Notes under the pieces: generated by a model | Told to the model about the DNA's origin: nothing | What the model saw: only the letters and a program-made list of their open reading frames with translations | The model's database searches: none | Source of the DNA: Cryptoclostridium sp036644995 | GTDB taxonomy: Bacteria; Bacillota; Dehalobacteriia; UBA7702 | DNA length: 64,000 bases | Direction: 5' to 3' | Assembly: GCA_036644995.1 (NCBI GenBank) | Contig: JAVXOZ010000001.1 | Span: forward strand, 87,069-151,068 | Made by a program: the position numbers and the translations under genes | Shown here: piece after piece, positions 16,336 through 26,775 of the stretch | Position numbering within the stretch: position 1 is the first letter of the stretch | Layout: the number at the start of each line of letters is the position of its first letter

Positions 16336-18978
16336 TTATTTATTTTTAATAACCGCTTGCGCCGCTGCTAATCTGGCAATGGGCACACGATAAGGAGAGC
16401 AGGAAACAAAATCCAAACCTAATCTATGGCAAAGTTCAATGGATTCAGGGTCACCACCATGTTCGCCACAAATACCAATTAAGAAATCGGGCTTAACTTG
16501 ACGGGCGGAGCTTACAGCCATTTTCATCAATTTGCCAACCCCACTTTCATCCAAGGTTACAAAGGGGCTGATGGGCAAAACCTTTTTATCTACATATTGA
16601 TGCAGGAATTTACCTTCAGCATCATCACGGGAGAAACCAAAAGTGGTTTGGGTTAAATCATTGGTACCAAAGGAGAAAAATTCAGCTTCTTTTGCCAATT
16701 CATCTGCGGTTAATGCAGCACGAGGTACTTCTATCATGGTGCCAACGGTATATTTAAAATCAATACCTGTTTCTTCTTTTACAGCGGTGGCAACACCATC
16801 TACCAAGGTTTTAAGGTTATGCAATTCGTTAATGTGTATAACCAAGGGAATTTCCACTTCGGGGATAATTTCAAAACCTTCTTTGGTTAATTGGGCAACA
16901 GCTTCAAATACTGCTCTTGCCTGCATTGCATAGATTTCAGGATAGGTAATACCTAAACGACAACCACGATGACCAAGCATGGGGTTAAATTCCGAAAGGT
17001 CTTCAACTCTTGCCATTAAAGCTTCTTTTTCTGCAATAAGCTTAGCATCGCCATTGGTGCATTTTAAAGTGGTAATTTCCACCAATAATTCTTCTTTGGA
17101 TGGTAAAAATTCATGGAGAGGAGGATCTAAAAAGCGAATAGTAACAGGAAAACCTGCCATAACTTTTAAAATACCATAAAAATCATCTCTTTGCATGGGT
17201 AAAAGTTTATCCAGTGCACTTTGACGACCTTCTAAATCTTCCGCAAGAATCATTTGCTGCACAACAGGTAATCTATCCAAAGCCATAAACATATGCTCAG
17301 TACGGGTAAGACCAATACCCTTAGCACCAAAATCTTTGGCTTTTTGGGCATCTTCGGGAGTATCGGCATTGGCACGAACATCAAGACGCTTGACTTCATC
17401 TGCCCAACCCAAGAAAACAGTAAATTCTTCGCCCATAGCTGCGGCGGTCATGGGGATTTCCCCTTTGAAAATACGGCCTGTGGCTCCATCAATGGATATT
17501 ACATCATTTTCGCCAAAAACATCGCTACCAATGGTTAATGTTTTATGGACTGCATCTATTTTTAAAGCTTCGGCACCACACACAGCAGGGGTACCCATAC
17601 CACGGGCAATAACCGCAGCGTGGCTCGTCATACCGCCATGGCTGGTTAAGATACCTTGAGCTTCATTCATACCGTGGATATCTTCAGGTGTGGTTTCTGT
17701 ACGAACCAAAACCACTTTTTTACCGGCTTTACCCATTTCTTCTGCGGTATCTGCATCAAAAACCACAGAGCCAACAGCAGCACCGGGAGAAGCAGGCAAC
17801 CCTGTGGCTATAACATCTAATTTAGCCTTGGGGTCGATGCCGGGGTGTAATAATTGATTAATTTGGAGAGGTTCCAAACGCATTAAAGCTTCTTCTTTAT
17901 TAATAAGACCTTCACTAACCATGTCCACAGCGGTTTTCACAGCCGCCGCCGCAGTACGTTTACCATTTCTGGTTTGCAACATATAAAGTTTACCACGTTC
18001 AACGGTAAATTCCATATCTTGCATATCATGGTAATGTTTTTCCAATAGCTGGCTTATATCTAAAAATTCTTTATAAACAGCAGGCATATCCTTTTCTAAG
18101 CTGGCAATGGGTTCAGGTGTACGTATACCTGCCACAACATCTTCACCTTGGGCATTGATAAGGTATTCACCATAAAGACCTTCTTCACCGGTTGAGGGAT
18201 TTCTGGTAAAGGCAACACCGGTACCGCAATCGTTACCCATATTACCAAATACCATACATTGTACGTTTACCGCAGTACCCAAATCATCGGGTATTTTATT
18301 TTGTTTACGATAATAGATAGCACGGGCAGAATTCCAAGAACTAAACACGGCTTGGATAGAAAGGAGTAATTGTTTTTGAGGTTCTTGGGGAAAAGCAGAA
18401 CCTGTTTCCTTTTCATAAATACCTTTAAAAACTGCAATTAATTTTTCCAAAGCTTCAGCGGTTAATTGATGGTCAAATTTTACACCTTCATCAATTTTTA
18501 TTTCAGCCAAGGCATCTTCAAAAAAGGTGCTGTCAACACCCATGGCAACGTCACCAAACATTTGAATAAAACGACGATAACAATCCATGGCAAAACGGCG
18601 ATTACCGGTGGCAAGAGCCATACCTTCAACGGTGGTATCATTTAAACCCAAGTTTAAAATGGTATCCATCATACCCGGCATAGAAATTTTTGCACCTGAC
18701 CGCACTGAAACTAAAAGGGGATTTTCTTTATTGCCCAATTTTTTGCCGCTGCGTTCTTCCACAACCTTTAATTTTTCAGCTAATTCTTTTTCCAAGCCTT
18801 CGGGCATCTTTTCATTTTGTCGATAGTATTCATTACACGCCTCAGCGGTAATAGTCAACCCCGGGGGTACAGGCAAACCTATGTTGGTCATTTCTGCCAA
18901 ATTGGCACCTTTGCCACCTAAAAGCCCTCTCATCTCGCTGTTACCTTCATCAAAAAGGTAAACGTACTTCGTACTCAT
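16336..18978 (-). CDS. ppdK: Pyruvate, phosphate dikinase
   Basis: 880 residues, the normal length. It interconverts pyruvate, ATP and Pi with PEP, AMP and PPi. The N-terminal nucleotide-binding domain starts with GGKGANLAEMTNIGLPVPPG. The swivelling phosphohistidine domain has GGMTSHAAVIARG with His453 as the phosphocarrier and Thr451 as the residue targeted by the regulatory kinase. The C-terminal PEP/pyruvate barrel carries catalytic Cys837 in GICGEHGGDP. Start ATG 18978 follows AGGAGG. The gene is 11 bp downstream of its regulator gene, so the pair is co-transcribed. In anaerobes the enzyme often serves PPi-linked glycolysis or gluconeogenesis. Confidence 0.97.
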   Translation of the reverse strand: MSTKYVYLFDEGNSEMRGLLGGKGANLAEMTNIGLPVPPGLTITAEACNEYYRQNEKMPEGLEKELAEKLKVVEERSGKKLGNKENPLLVSVRSGAKISMPGMMDTILNLGLNDTTVEGMALATGNRRFAMDCYRRFIQMFGDVAMGVDSTFFEDALAEIKIDEGVKFDHQLTAEALEKLIAVFKGIYEKETGSAFPQEPQKQLLLSIQAVFSSWNSARAIYYRKQNKIPDDLGTAVNVQCMVFGNMGNDCGTGVAFTRNPSTGEEGLYGEYLINAQGEDVVAGIRTPEPIASLEKDMPAVYKEFLDISQLLEKHYHDMQDMEFTVERGKLYMLQTRNGKRTAAAAVKTAVDMVSEGLINKEEALMRLEPLQINQLLHPGIDPKAKLDVIATGLPASPGAAVGSVVFDADTAEEMGKAGKKVVLVRTETTPEDIHGMNEAQGILTSHGGMTSHAAVIARGMGTPAVCGAEALKIDAVHKTLTIGSDVFGENDVISIDGATGRIFKGEIPMTAAAMGEEFTVFLGWADEVKRLDVRANADTPEDAQKAKDFGAKGIGLTRTEHMFMALDRLPVVQQMILAEDLEGRQSALDKLLPMQRDDFYGILKVMAGFPVTIRFLDPPLHEFLPSKEELLVEITTLKCTNGDAKLIAEKEALMARVEDLSEFNPMLGHRGCRLGITYPEIYAMQARAVFEAVAQLTKEGFEIIPEVEIPLVIHINELHNLKTLVDGVATAVKEETGIDFKYTVGTMIEVPRAALTADELAKEAEFFSFGTNDLTQTTFGFSRDDAEGKFLHQYVDKKVLPISPFVTLDESGVGKLMKMAVSSARQVKPDFLIGICGEHGGDPESIELCHRLGLDFVSCSPYRVPIARLAAAQAVIKNK

Positions 18979-18989
18979 GAATAGCCTCC

Positions 18990-19805
18990 TTATTTTTGTT
19001 TGTTCTTAAAATAAATATCTAATATATTCCCCGCCGTTTCTTCAATGGCCTTGTTGGTAACATCCAGCACTCGGCACCCGATACGACGGTAAAGCTTTTT
19101 AGCAAAGTCTAATTCTTCTTGTAAACGAGAAGCATCAGCATAATTGGATTCAATTTTTTCAGCTCCCATAATTTTAAGACGCTGGGTGCGAATTTCATTT
19201 AAGTTTTTAGGATTAATAGTAAGCCCAAATATTTTTTCCCTCGGTACTTGAAAAATCACATCGGGGATAGGAACTTCAGGCACTATGGGTAAATTTGCTG
19301 CTTTAATATTTTTATGGGCAAGGTACATACATACAGGAGTTTTAGAGGTTCTGGAAACGCCTAAAACCACTAAATCCGCATCTAAAAAACCTTGGGGGTC
19401 TTTACCATCGTCATATTGAACTGCAAATTCCACCGCTGCTACCCGCCGAAAATAGCGAGCATCCAGTTTTCTTAAACCGCCAACTTCACAGCTGGGGTCT
19501 GTATTTAAAGCATCTTCAATGGAATGGATAGGAGCACCCAAAATATCCACCACTGCCACGTTGTAATCATCTGCTAATTGTTCCATGGTTAAGCGTAAGG
19601 TTTCAGAAACCAAGGTGTAAAAAATAACACCTTTGTGAACACTGGCATCTGCCACTATTTCTTTTAGCAGCACAGTATCACTGACATGGGGAAAACGCTT
19701 AAACTCAATTTGTGCTCTTACAAATTGGCTAACTGCGGCACGGGCAACCTGTTCACCGGTTTCACCCACGGAATCGGAAATTATATAAAGCAAAAGTGGT
19801 TTCAT
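18990..19805 (-). CDS. ppsR: PPDK/PEP synthase regulatory protein (bifunctional kinase/pyrophosphorylase, DUF299)
   Basis: 271 residues. This family uses ADP to phosphorylate the regulatory threonine of PPDK and uses Pi to remove the phosphate, switching the enzyme off and on. The P-loop-like motif GVSRTSKTPVC lies near residue 150, and the N-terminal IISDSVGETGEQVARAA segment is typical. It sits immediately upstream of ppdK in the same orientation, confirming the partner. A 228-bp gap with a large hairpin separates it from glyS upstream. Confidence 0.94.
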   Translation of the reverse strand: MKPLLLYIISDSVGETGEQVARAAVSQFVRAQIEFKRFPHVSDTVLLKEIVADASVHKGVIFYTLVSETLRLTMEQLADDYNVAVVDILGAPIHSIEDALNTDPSCEVGGLRKLDARYFRRVAAVEFAVQYDDGKDPQGFLDADLVVLGVSRTSKTPVCMYLAHKNIKAANLPIVPEVPIPDVIFQVPREKIFGLTINPKNLNEIRTQRLKIMGAEKIESNYADASRLQEELDFAKKLYRRIGCRVLDVTNKAIEETAGNILDIYFKNKQK

Positions 19806-19860
19806 AAAGCTCCTTTTCCACTAAAAAAATATTATCACCCAATAAAGTGTAAAAGCAAAT

Positions 19861-19923
19861 TGAAAAGGGCAGCCTCAAACAGTGCCTTAATGACACCTAA
19901 GAGTCTGACCTTTTCAGTTTTTT
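19861..19923. repeat. Long hairpin between glyS and ppsR
   Basis: On the plus strand TGAAAAGG/CCTTTTCA, CAG/CTG and CTC/GAG arms (19861-19916) form a stem with small internal loops, followed by GTTTTTT. The T-run favours termination of plus-strand transcripts, but no plus-strand gene precedes it. On the minus strand it would lie in the glyS-ppsR spacer. Role unclear: terminator, antisense-RNA end or hairpin element. Confidence 0.5.
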
Positions 19924-20033
19924 GTAATAGTATACTTCAGATCAGAGACCTTTAGCGATAACCTAATTACATTATTATATATAAGTTCCCTACTGTCAAG
20001 AGAAAATTCCGCTATTTTTCGAGGTAATTTCCA

Positions 20034-22106
20034 TTATTTTTCAACAACTATAACGCTGAAATCCGCAATATTTAAAATACTTTGGCTAATTGCTTTTAAA
20101 AGACCCAACCTGCTAAGCTTCAAATTCTCATCATCACACATTACCATAATGTCGGTAAGGAAGTCATCAATGGGCTTACGCAAAGCAGCAATGCTCATGA
20201 AAGCACCTGCAAAATCGTTGTTTTTTAAATATTCCGCAGATTTTACTTTAAATTCATTATAAGCCTCAACCAAGGCAATTTCTGCTTTTTCTTGGAACAA
20301 ATCAGAATTAAAATCCGCAGATTCAGATTTTTTGGCTAAATTATTCACACGGGTAAATCCTGCCATTAAAGGTGCAAAATTTTCATCATTACGGAATTTT
20401 TCCAAAGCTTCACCTTTAGTACGCACAAGGCAAAAATCCTTAGGGGCATTATACATCACAGCATTTACCGTATCATACTTCAAACCGCTATCACTTAAAA
20501 CATTTTCTAAACGTTGAGCAAAGAAAGATAAAACACGATCATGGGTTTGAGCCAAGGTTTTTTCCATTTTATGGGATGCTGCAATATTTTCATAACAATA
20601 TGTTACCAATTTATCAAGATCTATGGTTAAATTACCTTTGAGAATAATTTGCACAATGCCCATTGCCTGGCGGCGTAAAGCATAAGGATCCTGAGAACCT
20701 GTGGGTTCCAAATCCATACCAAAAAAGCCCACAACACTATCTATTTTATCCGCAATGGAAACTATCATACCATTTAAAGATTGGGGCAATTCGTCACCGG
20801 CAAAACGTGGCATATAGCTTTCACGGATTGCCTGACCAACTATAAGGGGTTCCCCTTGGGCTACTGCATAATACTCACCCATAATTCCTTGGAGTTCGGG
20901 AAATTCATATACCATATTGGAAACCAAATCTGCTTTTGCCAAAAAGGCACTGCGTTGGGTTTCTTTTTTATCCGCACCCAAATATTCTGCAAGTTCACCG
21001 CTGATTTTTACAATACGTTGAACTTTTTCAAATAATGTACCCATGGTAACATGGAAAACAACGGGTTTTAATTTTTCCACATTATCCCCAAGTGCTATTT
21101 TTAAATCTTCATCGTAGAAAAATTCTGCATCTGCAAGACGGGCACGTAACACTTTTTCGTTACCTTCTGTAACGGTTTCAATGTTTCGTTTTAAGCCATT
21201 ACGCACGGTGATAAAATAGGGCAATAAATTACCTTTTTTATCCAGCACAGGGAAGTAACGCTGGTGCTCCCGCATGGGTGTAATAACAGCTTCTTTTGGT
21301 ATACGTAAATATTTTTCGGAAAAACTCCCCATTAAAGCTGTGGGATATTCCAAAAGGTAAACAACTTCTTCCAACAGTTCCTCATCTTCTTCAACCACGG
21401 CATTTTTTGCCGCTGCCAATTCTTGAATCTGCTGCCAAATAAGCTCTTTACGTTCCTTAGGGTCAACCATTACATAGTTTTCCCTAAGCTGTTCTATATA
21501 TGTATCCGGACTTTCAATAGCCACATCCCCATTGCCATAAAAACGGTGGCTTTGGGAAATATTACTACTTTTAACATCTAAAATTTGCAAAGGTATAACT
21601 TCTTTATCCATCATAGCAACCAGCCAACGAATGGGGCGGACAAAACGCATTTCATAATCGCCCCAGCGCATAGGCTTGGGGAACTTTAAGCTATCCACCA
21701 AGGAAACCAAAATATTGGGGAGCACATCTTTGGCAGGAGCACCTTTTTCCTCTTTGGCAGCCATAATATATTCACCATTACCCTGAGTTTTAACGGTTAT
21801 TTGGTCAATGGTTACCTTTTGTGAACGCATAAATCCCTGCAAAGCTTTGGAAGGATTACCTTCACTATCATAAGCCGCCTTTTTGGAAGGGCCTTTAACC
21901 TCCTCAAATAAATCTTTTTGAGCATCGCTTAAACCTTTGATAATTAAAGTTAAACGACGAGGAGTTCCCAACCCCACAATGGATTCATAATCTAAACGAG
22001 CTTCCTTTAAAAATTTTGCGGCAGCGGTTTTTAAATCTTTGATACTGCCTGCCATAAATCTGGCAGGAATTTCTTCCACTCCAATTTCAAATAAAATATT
22101 ACTCAT
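20034..22106 (-). CDS. glyS: Glycyl-tRNA synthetase beta subunit
   Basis: 690 residues from the ATG at 22106 (MSNILFEIGVEEIPARFM), chosen because AAAGGAGG precedes it; the frame opens 12 codons further upstream inside glyQ. The beta subunit provides tRNA binding and contributes to catalysis in the bacterial alpha2beta2 GlyRS. HQRYFPVLD and the C-terminal DALR-like anticodon-binding region (RVNNLAKK) are recognisable. It overlaps the end of glyQ by 8 bases and is controlled by the T-box upstream of glyQ. Confidence 0.95.
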   Translation of the reverse strand: MSNILFEIGVEEIPARFMAGSIKDLKTAAAKFLKEARLDYESIVGLGTPRRLTLIIKGLSDAQKDLFEEVKGPSKKAAYDSEGNPSKALQGFMRSQKVTIDQITVKTQGNGEYIMAAKEEKGAPAKDVLPNILVSLVDSLKFPKPMRWGDYEMRFVRPIRWLVAMMDKEVIPLQILDVKSSNISQSHRFYGNGDVAIESPDTYIEQLRENYVMVDPKERKELIWQQIQELAAAKNAVVEEDEELLEEVVYLLEYPTALMGSFSEKYLRIPKEAVITPMREHQRYFPVLDKKGNLLPYFITVRNGLKRNIETVTEGNEKVLRARLADAEFFYDEDLKIALGDNVEKLKPVVFHVTMGTLFEKVQRIVKISGELAEYLGADKKETQRSAFLAKADLVSNMVYEFPELQGIMGEYYAVAQGEPLIVGQAIRESYMPRFAGDELPQSLNGMIVSIADKIDSVVGFFGMDLEPTGSQDPYALRRQAMGIVQIILKGNLTIDLDKLVTYCYENIAASHKMEKTLAQTHDRVLSFFAQRLENVLSDSGLKYDTVNAVMYNAPKDFCLVRTKGEALEKFRNDENFAPLMAGFTRVNNLAKKSESADFNSDLFQEKAEIALVEAYNEFKVKSAEYLKNNDFAGAFMSIAALRKPIDDFLTDIMVMCDDENLKLSRLGLLKAISQSILNIADFSVIVVEK

Positions 22107-23037
22107 TGCTGCCACCTCCTTTGTTTTCACTTTTGTTTTCATCCAAGCCCATGGCTTTACGCAGGTTTTGGTCTTTAATCAGTGGGTAACCCAGTTTTTC
22201 ACGCTGAGCCACATAGGCTTCTGCTGCCATACGGGCAAGTTGCCGTACTCTGGCAATATAATTTTGCCGTTCCGCAACGCTGATGGCACTTCTGGCATCC
22301 AAAAGATTAAAAGTGTGGGAGCATTTTAAAATATAGTCATAGGCAGGGAGCACCAAACCTGCATTTAAAATATCCGTTGCTTCTTTTTCATACATATCAT
22401 AAACTTTAAACAACATATCTATATTGGCAATTTCAAAATTGTAGGTACTATGTTCAACCTCGCCTTGATGGTGCACATCACCATAGGTTATACCATCTAC
22501 CCATTCAATATCATAAACGCTGTCTACCTTTTGGATAAACATAGCCAAACGCTCAATACCATAGGTTATTTCGCCGCTTACAGGCTTGCAATCTATGCCG
22601 CCAAATTGTTGAAAATAGGTAAATTGGGTAACTTCCATGCCATCAAGCCACACTTCCCAGCCCAAACCCCATGCTCCCAAATTGGCACTTTCCCAGTTAT
22701 CCTCAACCAATCTGATATCATGTTCATCAGGATCTATACCAATAGCACGGAGGCTATCCATATATAATTCCACTATATTATCGGGGGATGGTTTCAATAT
22801 TACTTGATATTGATAGTAATGCTGCAAACGGTTGGGGTTTTCCCCATAGCGACCATCAGTGGGGCGGCGAGATGGCTCCACATAACCCACACGCCAAGGT
22901 TCAGGGCCTAAGGCTCGCAGTGCCGTGGCGGGGTTCATGGTGCCTGCACCTTTTTCCATATCATAAGGTTGCTGAATAATGCAGCCCTGTTCGCCCCAAA
23001 ATTTATTTAAGGCTAAAATGAGATTTTGAAAATTCAT
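22099..23037 (-). CDS. glyQ: Glycyl-tRNA synthetase alpha subunit
   Basis: 312 residues, beginning MNFQNLILALNKFWGEQGC, the family hallmark. The alpha subunit carries the class II catalytic core, including GPEPWRVGYVEPSRRPTDGRYGENPNRLQHYYQYQV (motif 2 region, residues ~45-80). First gene of the glyQ-glyS operon, transcribed from a leader with a glycine-specific T-box. The C-terminal tail KSENKGGGSNE is short and low-complexity. Confidence 0.96.
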   Translation of the reverse strand: MNFQNLILALNKFWGEQGCIIQQPYDMEKGAGTMNPATALRALGPEPWRVGYVEPSRRPTDGRYGENPNRLQHYYQYQVILKPSPDNIVELYMDSLRAIGIDPDEHDIRLVEDNWESANLGAWGLGWEVWLDGMEVTQFTYFQQFGGIDCKPVSGEITYGIERLAMFIQKVDSVYDIEWVDGITYGDVHHQGEVEHSTYNFEIANIDMLFKVYDMYEKEATDILNAGLVLPAYDYILKCSHTFNLLDARSAISVAERQNYIARVRQLARMAAEAYVAQREKLGYPLIKDQNLRKAMGLDENKSENKGGGSNE

Positions 23038-23076
23038 ATTGTACTCCTTTTATTAAGAATAATATTATATTCGGAT

Positions 23077-23285
23077 AAAAAAAATCCCTGCCAAATAAGG
23101 GACGGCACAAAACCGCGGTTCCACCCTTGTTGACAAGAAGTCCACTTTTGCACTATAACGGTGTGCCACCGACGGTAATTAACCGTTACTCCAAGATGCC
23201 TTCATTCCCATGGTGGGCTTGCACCATCCCCACTCGCTAATATCGGAATTACTATTTCTTATCATCGCAATTTAATCGATTCTAT
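23077..23285 (-). promoter_or_regulatory. T-box riboswitch, glycine specifier (GGC), with terminator
   Basis: The canonical T-box sequence AGGGTGGAACCGCGG lies on the minus strand at 23127-23113. Stem I begins near 23275 with GATAAGAAATAGTA, includes the GGATGGTGCAAGCCCACC distal region, and shows GAAGGCATCTTGGAGTA with GGC (23200-23198) as the specifier. The terminator (TCCCT/AGGGA plus eight T's, 23102-23077) precedes glyQ. Uncharged tRNA-Gly should favour the antiterminator and switch glyQS on. Confidence 0.93.
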
Positions 23286-23345
23286 ATTAAATGTAACAAA
23301 AAAACCCTTTTTTGTCAAGAGCTTAAAGCATATCTGCTAACATAA

Positions 23346-23398
23346 AAAGAAAGACCCAAGGTTGTAAAAGTTAATTTTTACCCCACGGGTCTTTCTTT
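23346..23398 (-). terminator. Terminator of glmS
   Basis: A 12-bp perfect stem AAAGAAAGACCC (23346-23357) / GGGTCTTTCTTT (23387-23398) with a 29-nt loop, downstream of the glmS stop on the minus strand. The T-containing arm serves as the poly-U tract. Confidence 0.75.
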
Positions 23399-23468
23399 AT
23401 TGTATTTTTCAGCAAATATTTTGATTGCTTATATTACGTATATTCCATGATTATATCCGGTGTTTGGA

Positions 23469-25298
23469 TTATTCCACAGTTACACTTTTTGCCAAATTTC
23501 TGGGTTGGTCAATATCTGAGCCACGTTTTTTAGAGGCATAATATGCAATTAACTGTAAGGGTATAACAGCAACAATTGGTGCTAAAATATCATCTGTTTT
23601 CGGTAAATAGCAAACCTTGGCGGCAACCTGTTCTATCTTATTGTTGCCCTCAAAAGCAAAGGCTAAAATTTTAGCATCTCTTGCCTGAACTTCTTTAATA
23701 TTGCTTATCATTTTTTCTGCCACTGCACTTTGGGTAGCCAAACACAAAACAGGTACTTGGTCTACTATCAAGGCTAAAGTACCGTGTTTTAATTCACCTG
23801 CGGCATAAGCTTCGGCATGGATATAAGAAATTTCTTTTAATTTTAAGGCACCTTCCAGCGCCACAACATAATCAAGACCACGCCCAATGAAAAAAGCATC
23901 TTCATGGTCTGCAACTATTTCACCAATTTCTTTGATTTCCTCAATTTGATTATCCAATATAGCTTGGACTTTTTCCGGCAAACGGTAAAGTTCATTGAGA
24001 ATATTATCCAATTCTTTTTTATCCATTTTGCCCAAGGCTTCTACCATATAAAAACCAAAAAGATATAAACATAATAGCTGGGTACTGTAAGCCTTGGTGG
24101 AAGCCACGGCTATTTCCATACCTGCTCTGGTATAAATCACATCATCGGCATCTCTGGCAATGGAGCTTTCCCAAACATTGGTAATAGCCAAAACATGGCT
24201 GCCTTTGCCCTGAGCTTCTTTTAAAGCAGCTTTAGTATCCGCAGTTTCACCGCTTTGGGATACAACTATGGTTAGGGTTTTTTCATCCAGAATAGGATCT
24301 CTGTAACGGAATTCCGAAGCAATATCAACTTCCACAGGAAGTCTTAATAATTTTTCGTAGATATATTTACCCACAAAACAAGCATGATAAGCCGTGCCGC
24401 AAGCTACCATAACAATTTTATTAAAGGTAGCTAATTTTTCCTTGGTTAAAGATATATTCCCTAAATTTACACGGTTTTCTAAATTGCTCAAACGCCCGGA
24501 AAGACAATCACGCAAGGATCTGGGTTGTTCAAAAATTTCTTTGAGCATAAAATGTTCAAAATTACCTTTTTTTGCGGTTTCAATATCCATATTTAAAGGC
24601 TGCAATTTCAATTCTATTGCTTTGTTATCTTGAAAAATACTTATGCCATCCTTGGTTAAAACAGCACATTGACCATCTTCCATAACGGCATAATCATCTA
24701 CATAGCCAATAAGGGCAGGAATATCCGAAGCCAAATATTGACCATCTTTGCCGATACCCACAATTAAAGGGCTATCTTTTCTAATTGCCACCAAAACATC
24801 GGGCTGTGCTTTTGCCATAAAAACAGCAGCGTAAGAACCACGTAAGCGTTTTGATGCTTTTAATACCGCTGCCTTTAAATCACCTTCATAGCAATCCGCA
24901 ATGAGGTTAGGCAAAACCTCGGTATCTGTTTCCGAAGAAAAAGTGTAGCCTTTTTCTTGGAGTTCTTTACGTAAATCCAAATAATTTTCTATAATACCAT
25001 TATGCACCACGGCAAAGTTGCCATTACCATCACGATGAGGATGGGAATTACAATTTGAAGGCGCACCATGGGTTGCCCAACGGGTATGAGCAATACCCGC
25101 AGTACCTTCAATTTTTTCATTGCCAATGAGTTTTTCCAATTCCACTATTTTACCAACTTGACGACGCACCACAATGGAATCCTTATCATAAATAGCTATA
25201 CCCGCAGAATCATAACCACGGTATTCTAATTTTTTTAAACCACTAATAAGAAAAGGCAATGCTTTCTTACTACCAATATATCCGGCGATGCCACACAT
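23469..25298 (-). CDS. glmS: Glutamine--fructose-6-phosphate aminotransferase (isomerizing)
   Basis: 609 residues. I set the start at ATG 25298 because GlmS needs Cys as residue 2 (MCGIAGYIG) for the N-terminal nucleophile; the frame opens 7 codons earlier. N-terminal class II glutaminase domain with HTRWATHG and HNGIIENY; C-terminal tandem SIS domains with SQSGETADT, and the closing NLAKSVTVE. It makes glucosamine-6-phosphate for cell-wall synthesis. It follows glmM by 84 bp, a gap too short for the glmS ribozyme found before glmS in many Firmicutes, so regulation must differ. Confidence 0.96.
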   Translation of the reverse strand: MCGIAGYIGSKKALPFLISGLKKLEYRGYDSAGIAIYDKDSIVVRRQVGKIVELEKLIGNEKIEGTAGIAHTRWATHGAPSNCNSHPHRDGNGNFAVVHNGIIENYLDLRKELQEKGYTFSSETDTEVLPNLIADCYEGDLKAAVLKASKRLRGSYAAVFMAKAQPDVLVAIRKDSPLIVGIGKDGQYLASDIPALIGYVDDYAVMEDGQCAVLTKDGISIFQDNKAIELKLQPLNMDIETAKKGNFEHFMLKEIFEQPRSLRDCLSGRLSNLENRVNLGNISLTKEKLATFNKIVMVACGTAYHACFVGKYIYEKLLRLPVEVDIASEFRYRDPILDEKTLTIVVSQSGETADTKAALKEAQGKGSHVLAITNVWESSIARDADDVIYTRAGMEIAVASTKAYSTQLLCLYLFGFYMVEALGKMDKKELDNILNELYRLPEKVQAILDNQIEEIKEIGEIVADHEDAFFIGRGLDYVVALEGALKLKEISYIHAEAYAAGELKHGTLALIVDQVPVLCLATQSAVAEKMISNIKEVQARDAKILAFAFEGNNKIEQVAAKVCYLPKTDDILAPIVAVIPLQLIAYYASKKRGSDIDQPRNLAKSVTVE

Positions 25299-25382
25299 AA
25301 TATGACACGCTCCTTTCATTCCAACAAATTACTTTGCATTTATTTTTTATTAAAAACATCATACTTTAATATGAACTAATCT

Positions 25383-26720
25383 TTATTTCAATTCTATTGA
25401 AATAACCTCAACCAATTCATCGATGATTTTTTCTAATTCTTCAACATCAGGCCCTTCCCCCATAACTCTCAAAAGAGGTTCTGTGCCCGAGGGTCTAATT
25501 AAAATACGCCCGTTATCACCTAAAATTGTTTCAGCTTTTTTTACAACTGCGGTGATTTTAGGGTTAGTTGCCCATTGGTCACGTTTTGCCACTGTAACAT
25601 TTTTAAGTATTTGGGGTAAAGGCTTCATTATTTTAGATAATTCCGCCAAAGAATCACCTGTTTCCAGCATTATTTTCAAAATCATCAAACTGGTAAGCAT
25701 ACCATCTCCGGTGGGGTTATATTGGGAAAGTATAATATGTCCGGATTGTTCACCACCAATAACAGCTCCGGTTTTATCCATTTCGGTAATAACATATTTA
25801 TCACCTACCACAGTTTGAGACATATCTATATCTAATTTTTCCATAGCTATTTTCAGTCCCAAATTGCTCATAACCGTTGCTACCAATCTGTTATTTGCTA
25901 ATTTGTTGTTCTTTTTTAAATAGGCGGCAATAATTGCCATGATGATATCTCCATCTACAATATTGCCAACACCATCCGCAAGGATTACACGGTCACCATC
26001 ACCATCATAGGCAATGCCCATATCAGCAACTTCTTTCCACACGGTATCCTTCATTGAGGCAGGTTTGGTGCTGCCGCAATTTTCGTTGATATTAATGCCG
26101 TCATAATCTTTGTTAATAGCCACAATATCCGCACCCATGGAACGCAACATTTCAGCAGCAAAATTAGATGTTGCACCATTGGCACAATCCACCACCAGCT
26201 TAAATCTGGATAAATCCATAGGGAAAAACTTTTTCAAACGGCTAACATATTCAGTGCCTGCAAATTTATCATAAACAATATGCCCAATATCTTTTCCTGT
26301 TTTTAAAGCAGGAAAAGCCTTGGCAAGAACTATTTCTTCTATTTTTTCTTCTATTTCATCGGGAAGTTTTCTGCCATCGGCACCAAATATTTTAATGCCA
26401 TTATCGTAATAGGGATTATGAGATGCGGAAATAACAATACCTGCTGCTGCTTTACGCTCTCTAACCAAGGCAGATACCGCAGGGGTAGGCACAATACCCA
26501 AAGAAACAACCTCTCCCCCAAAAGCACAAACTCCGGACATAAGAGACCCCGCAATCATAGATCCCGAAAGTCTGGTATCTCTACCCACTAATATTGTGGG
26601 TTTTTCTATACTTTGCTGCAATACCATGGCTAACGCTGCCCCTATTTCATAGGACAATAAGGGGGTAACCACCACATTAGCTTCACCACGCACACCATCA
26701 GTCCCAAATAATTTTTTCAT
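25383..26720 (-). CDS. glmM: Phosphoglucosamine mutase
   Basis: 445 residues from ATG 26720 (MKKLFGTDGVRG), preceded by AGAGGTG; an in-frame GTG 9 bases upstream is less likely. It converts glucosamine-6-phosphate to glucosamine-1-phosphate. The phosphoserine loop is GIVISASHNPYYDNG, the metal loop is DGDGDR, the substrate loop GGEQSGHI and the phosphate-binding loop RPSGTEPLLRV. In Firmicutes GlmM binds and inhibits CdaA. Here cdaA, a CdaR remnant and glmM are contiguous, preserving that arrangement. Confidence 0.96.
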   Translation of the reverse strand: MKKLFGTDGVRGEANVVVTPLLSYEIGAALAMVLQQSIEKPTILVGRDTRLSGSMIAGSLMSGVCAFGGEVVSLGIVPTPAVSALVRERKAAAGIVISASHNPYYDNGIKIFGADGRKLPDEIEEKIEEIVLAKAFPALKTGKDIGHIVYDKFAGTEYVSRLKKFFPMDLSRFKLVVDCANGATSNFAAEMLRSMGADIVAINKDYDGININENCGSTKPASMKDTVWKEVADMGIAYDGDGDRVILADGVGNIVDGDIIMAIIAAYLKKNNKLANNRLVATVMSNLGLKIAMEKLDIDMSQTVVGDKYVITEMDKTGAVIGGEQSGHIILSQYNPTGDGMLTSLMILKIMLETGDSLAELSKIMKPLPQILKNVTVAKRDQWATNPKITAVVKKAETILGDNGRILIRPSGTEPLLRVMGEGPDVEELEKIIDELVEVISIELK

Positions 26721-26775
26721 AAGACACACCTCTTATAGATTTTTCTTTTATATATTTTTTATAGGTAATACTGCC

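Noticed and set aside
25299..25382. glmS ribozyme
   Set aside because: The glmM-glmS gap is only 84 bp, too short for the ribozyme, and its core is not seen.
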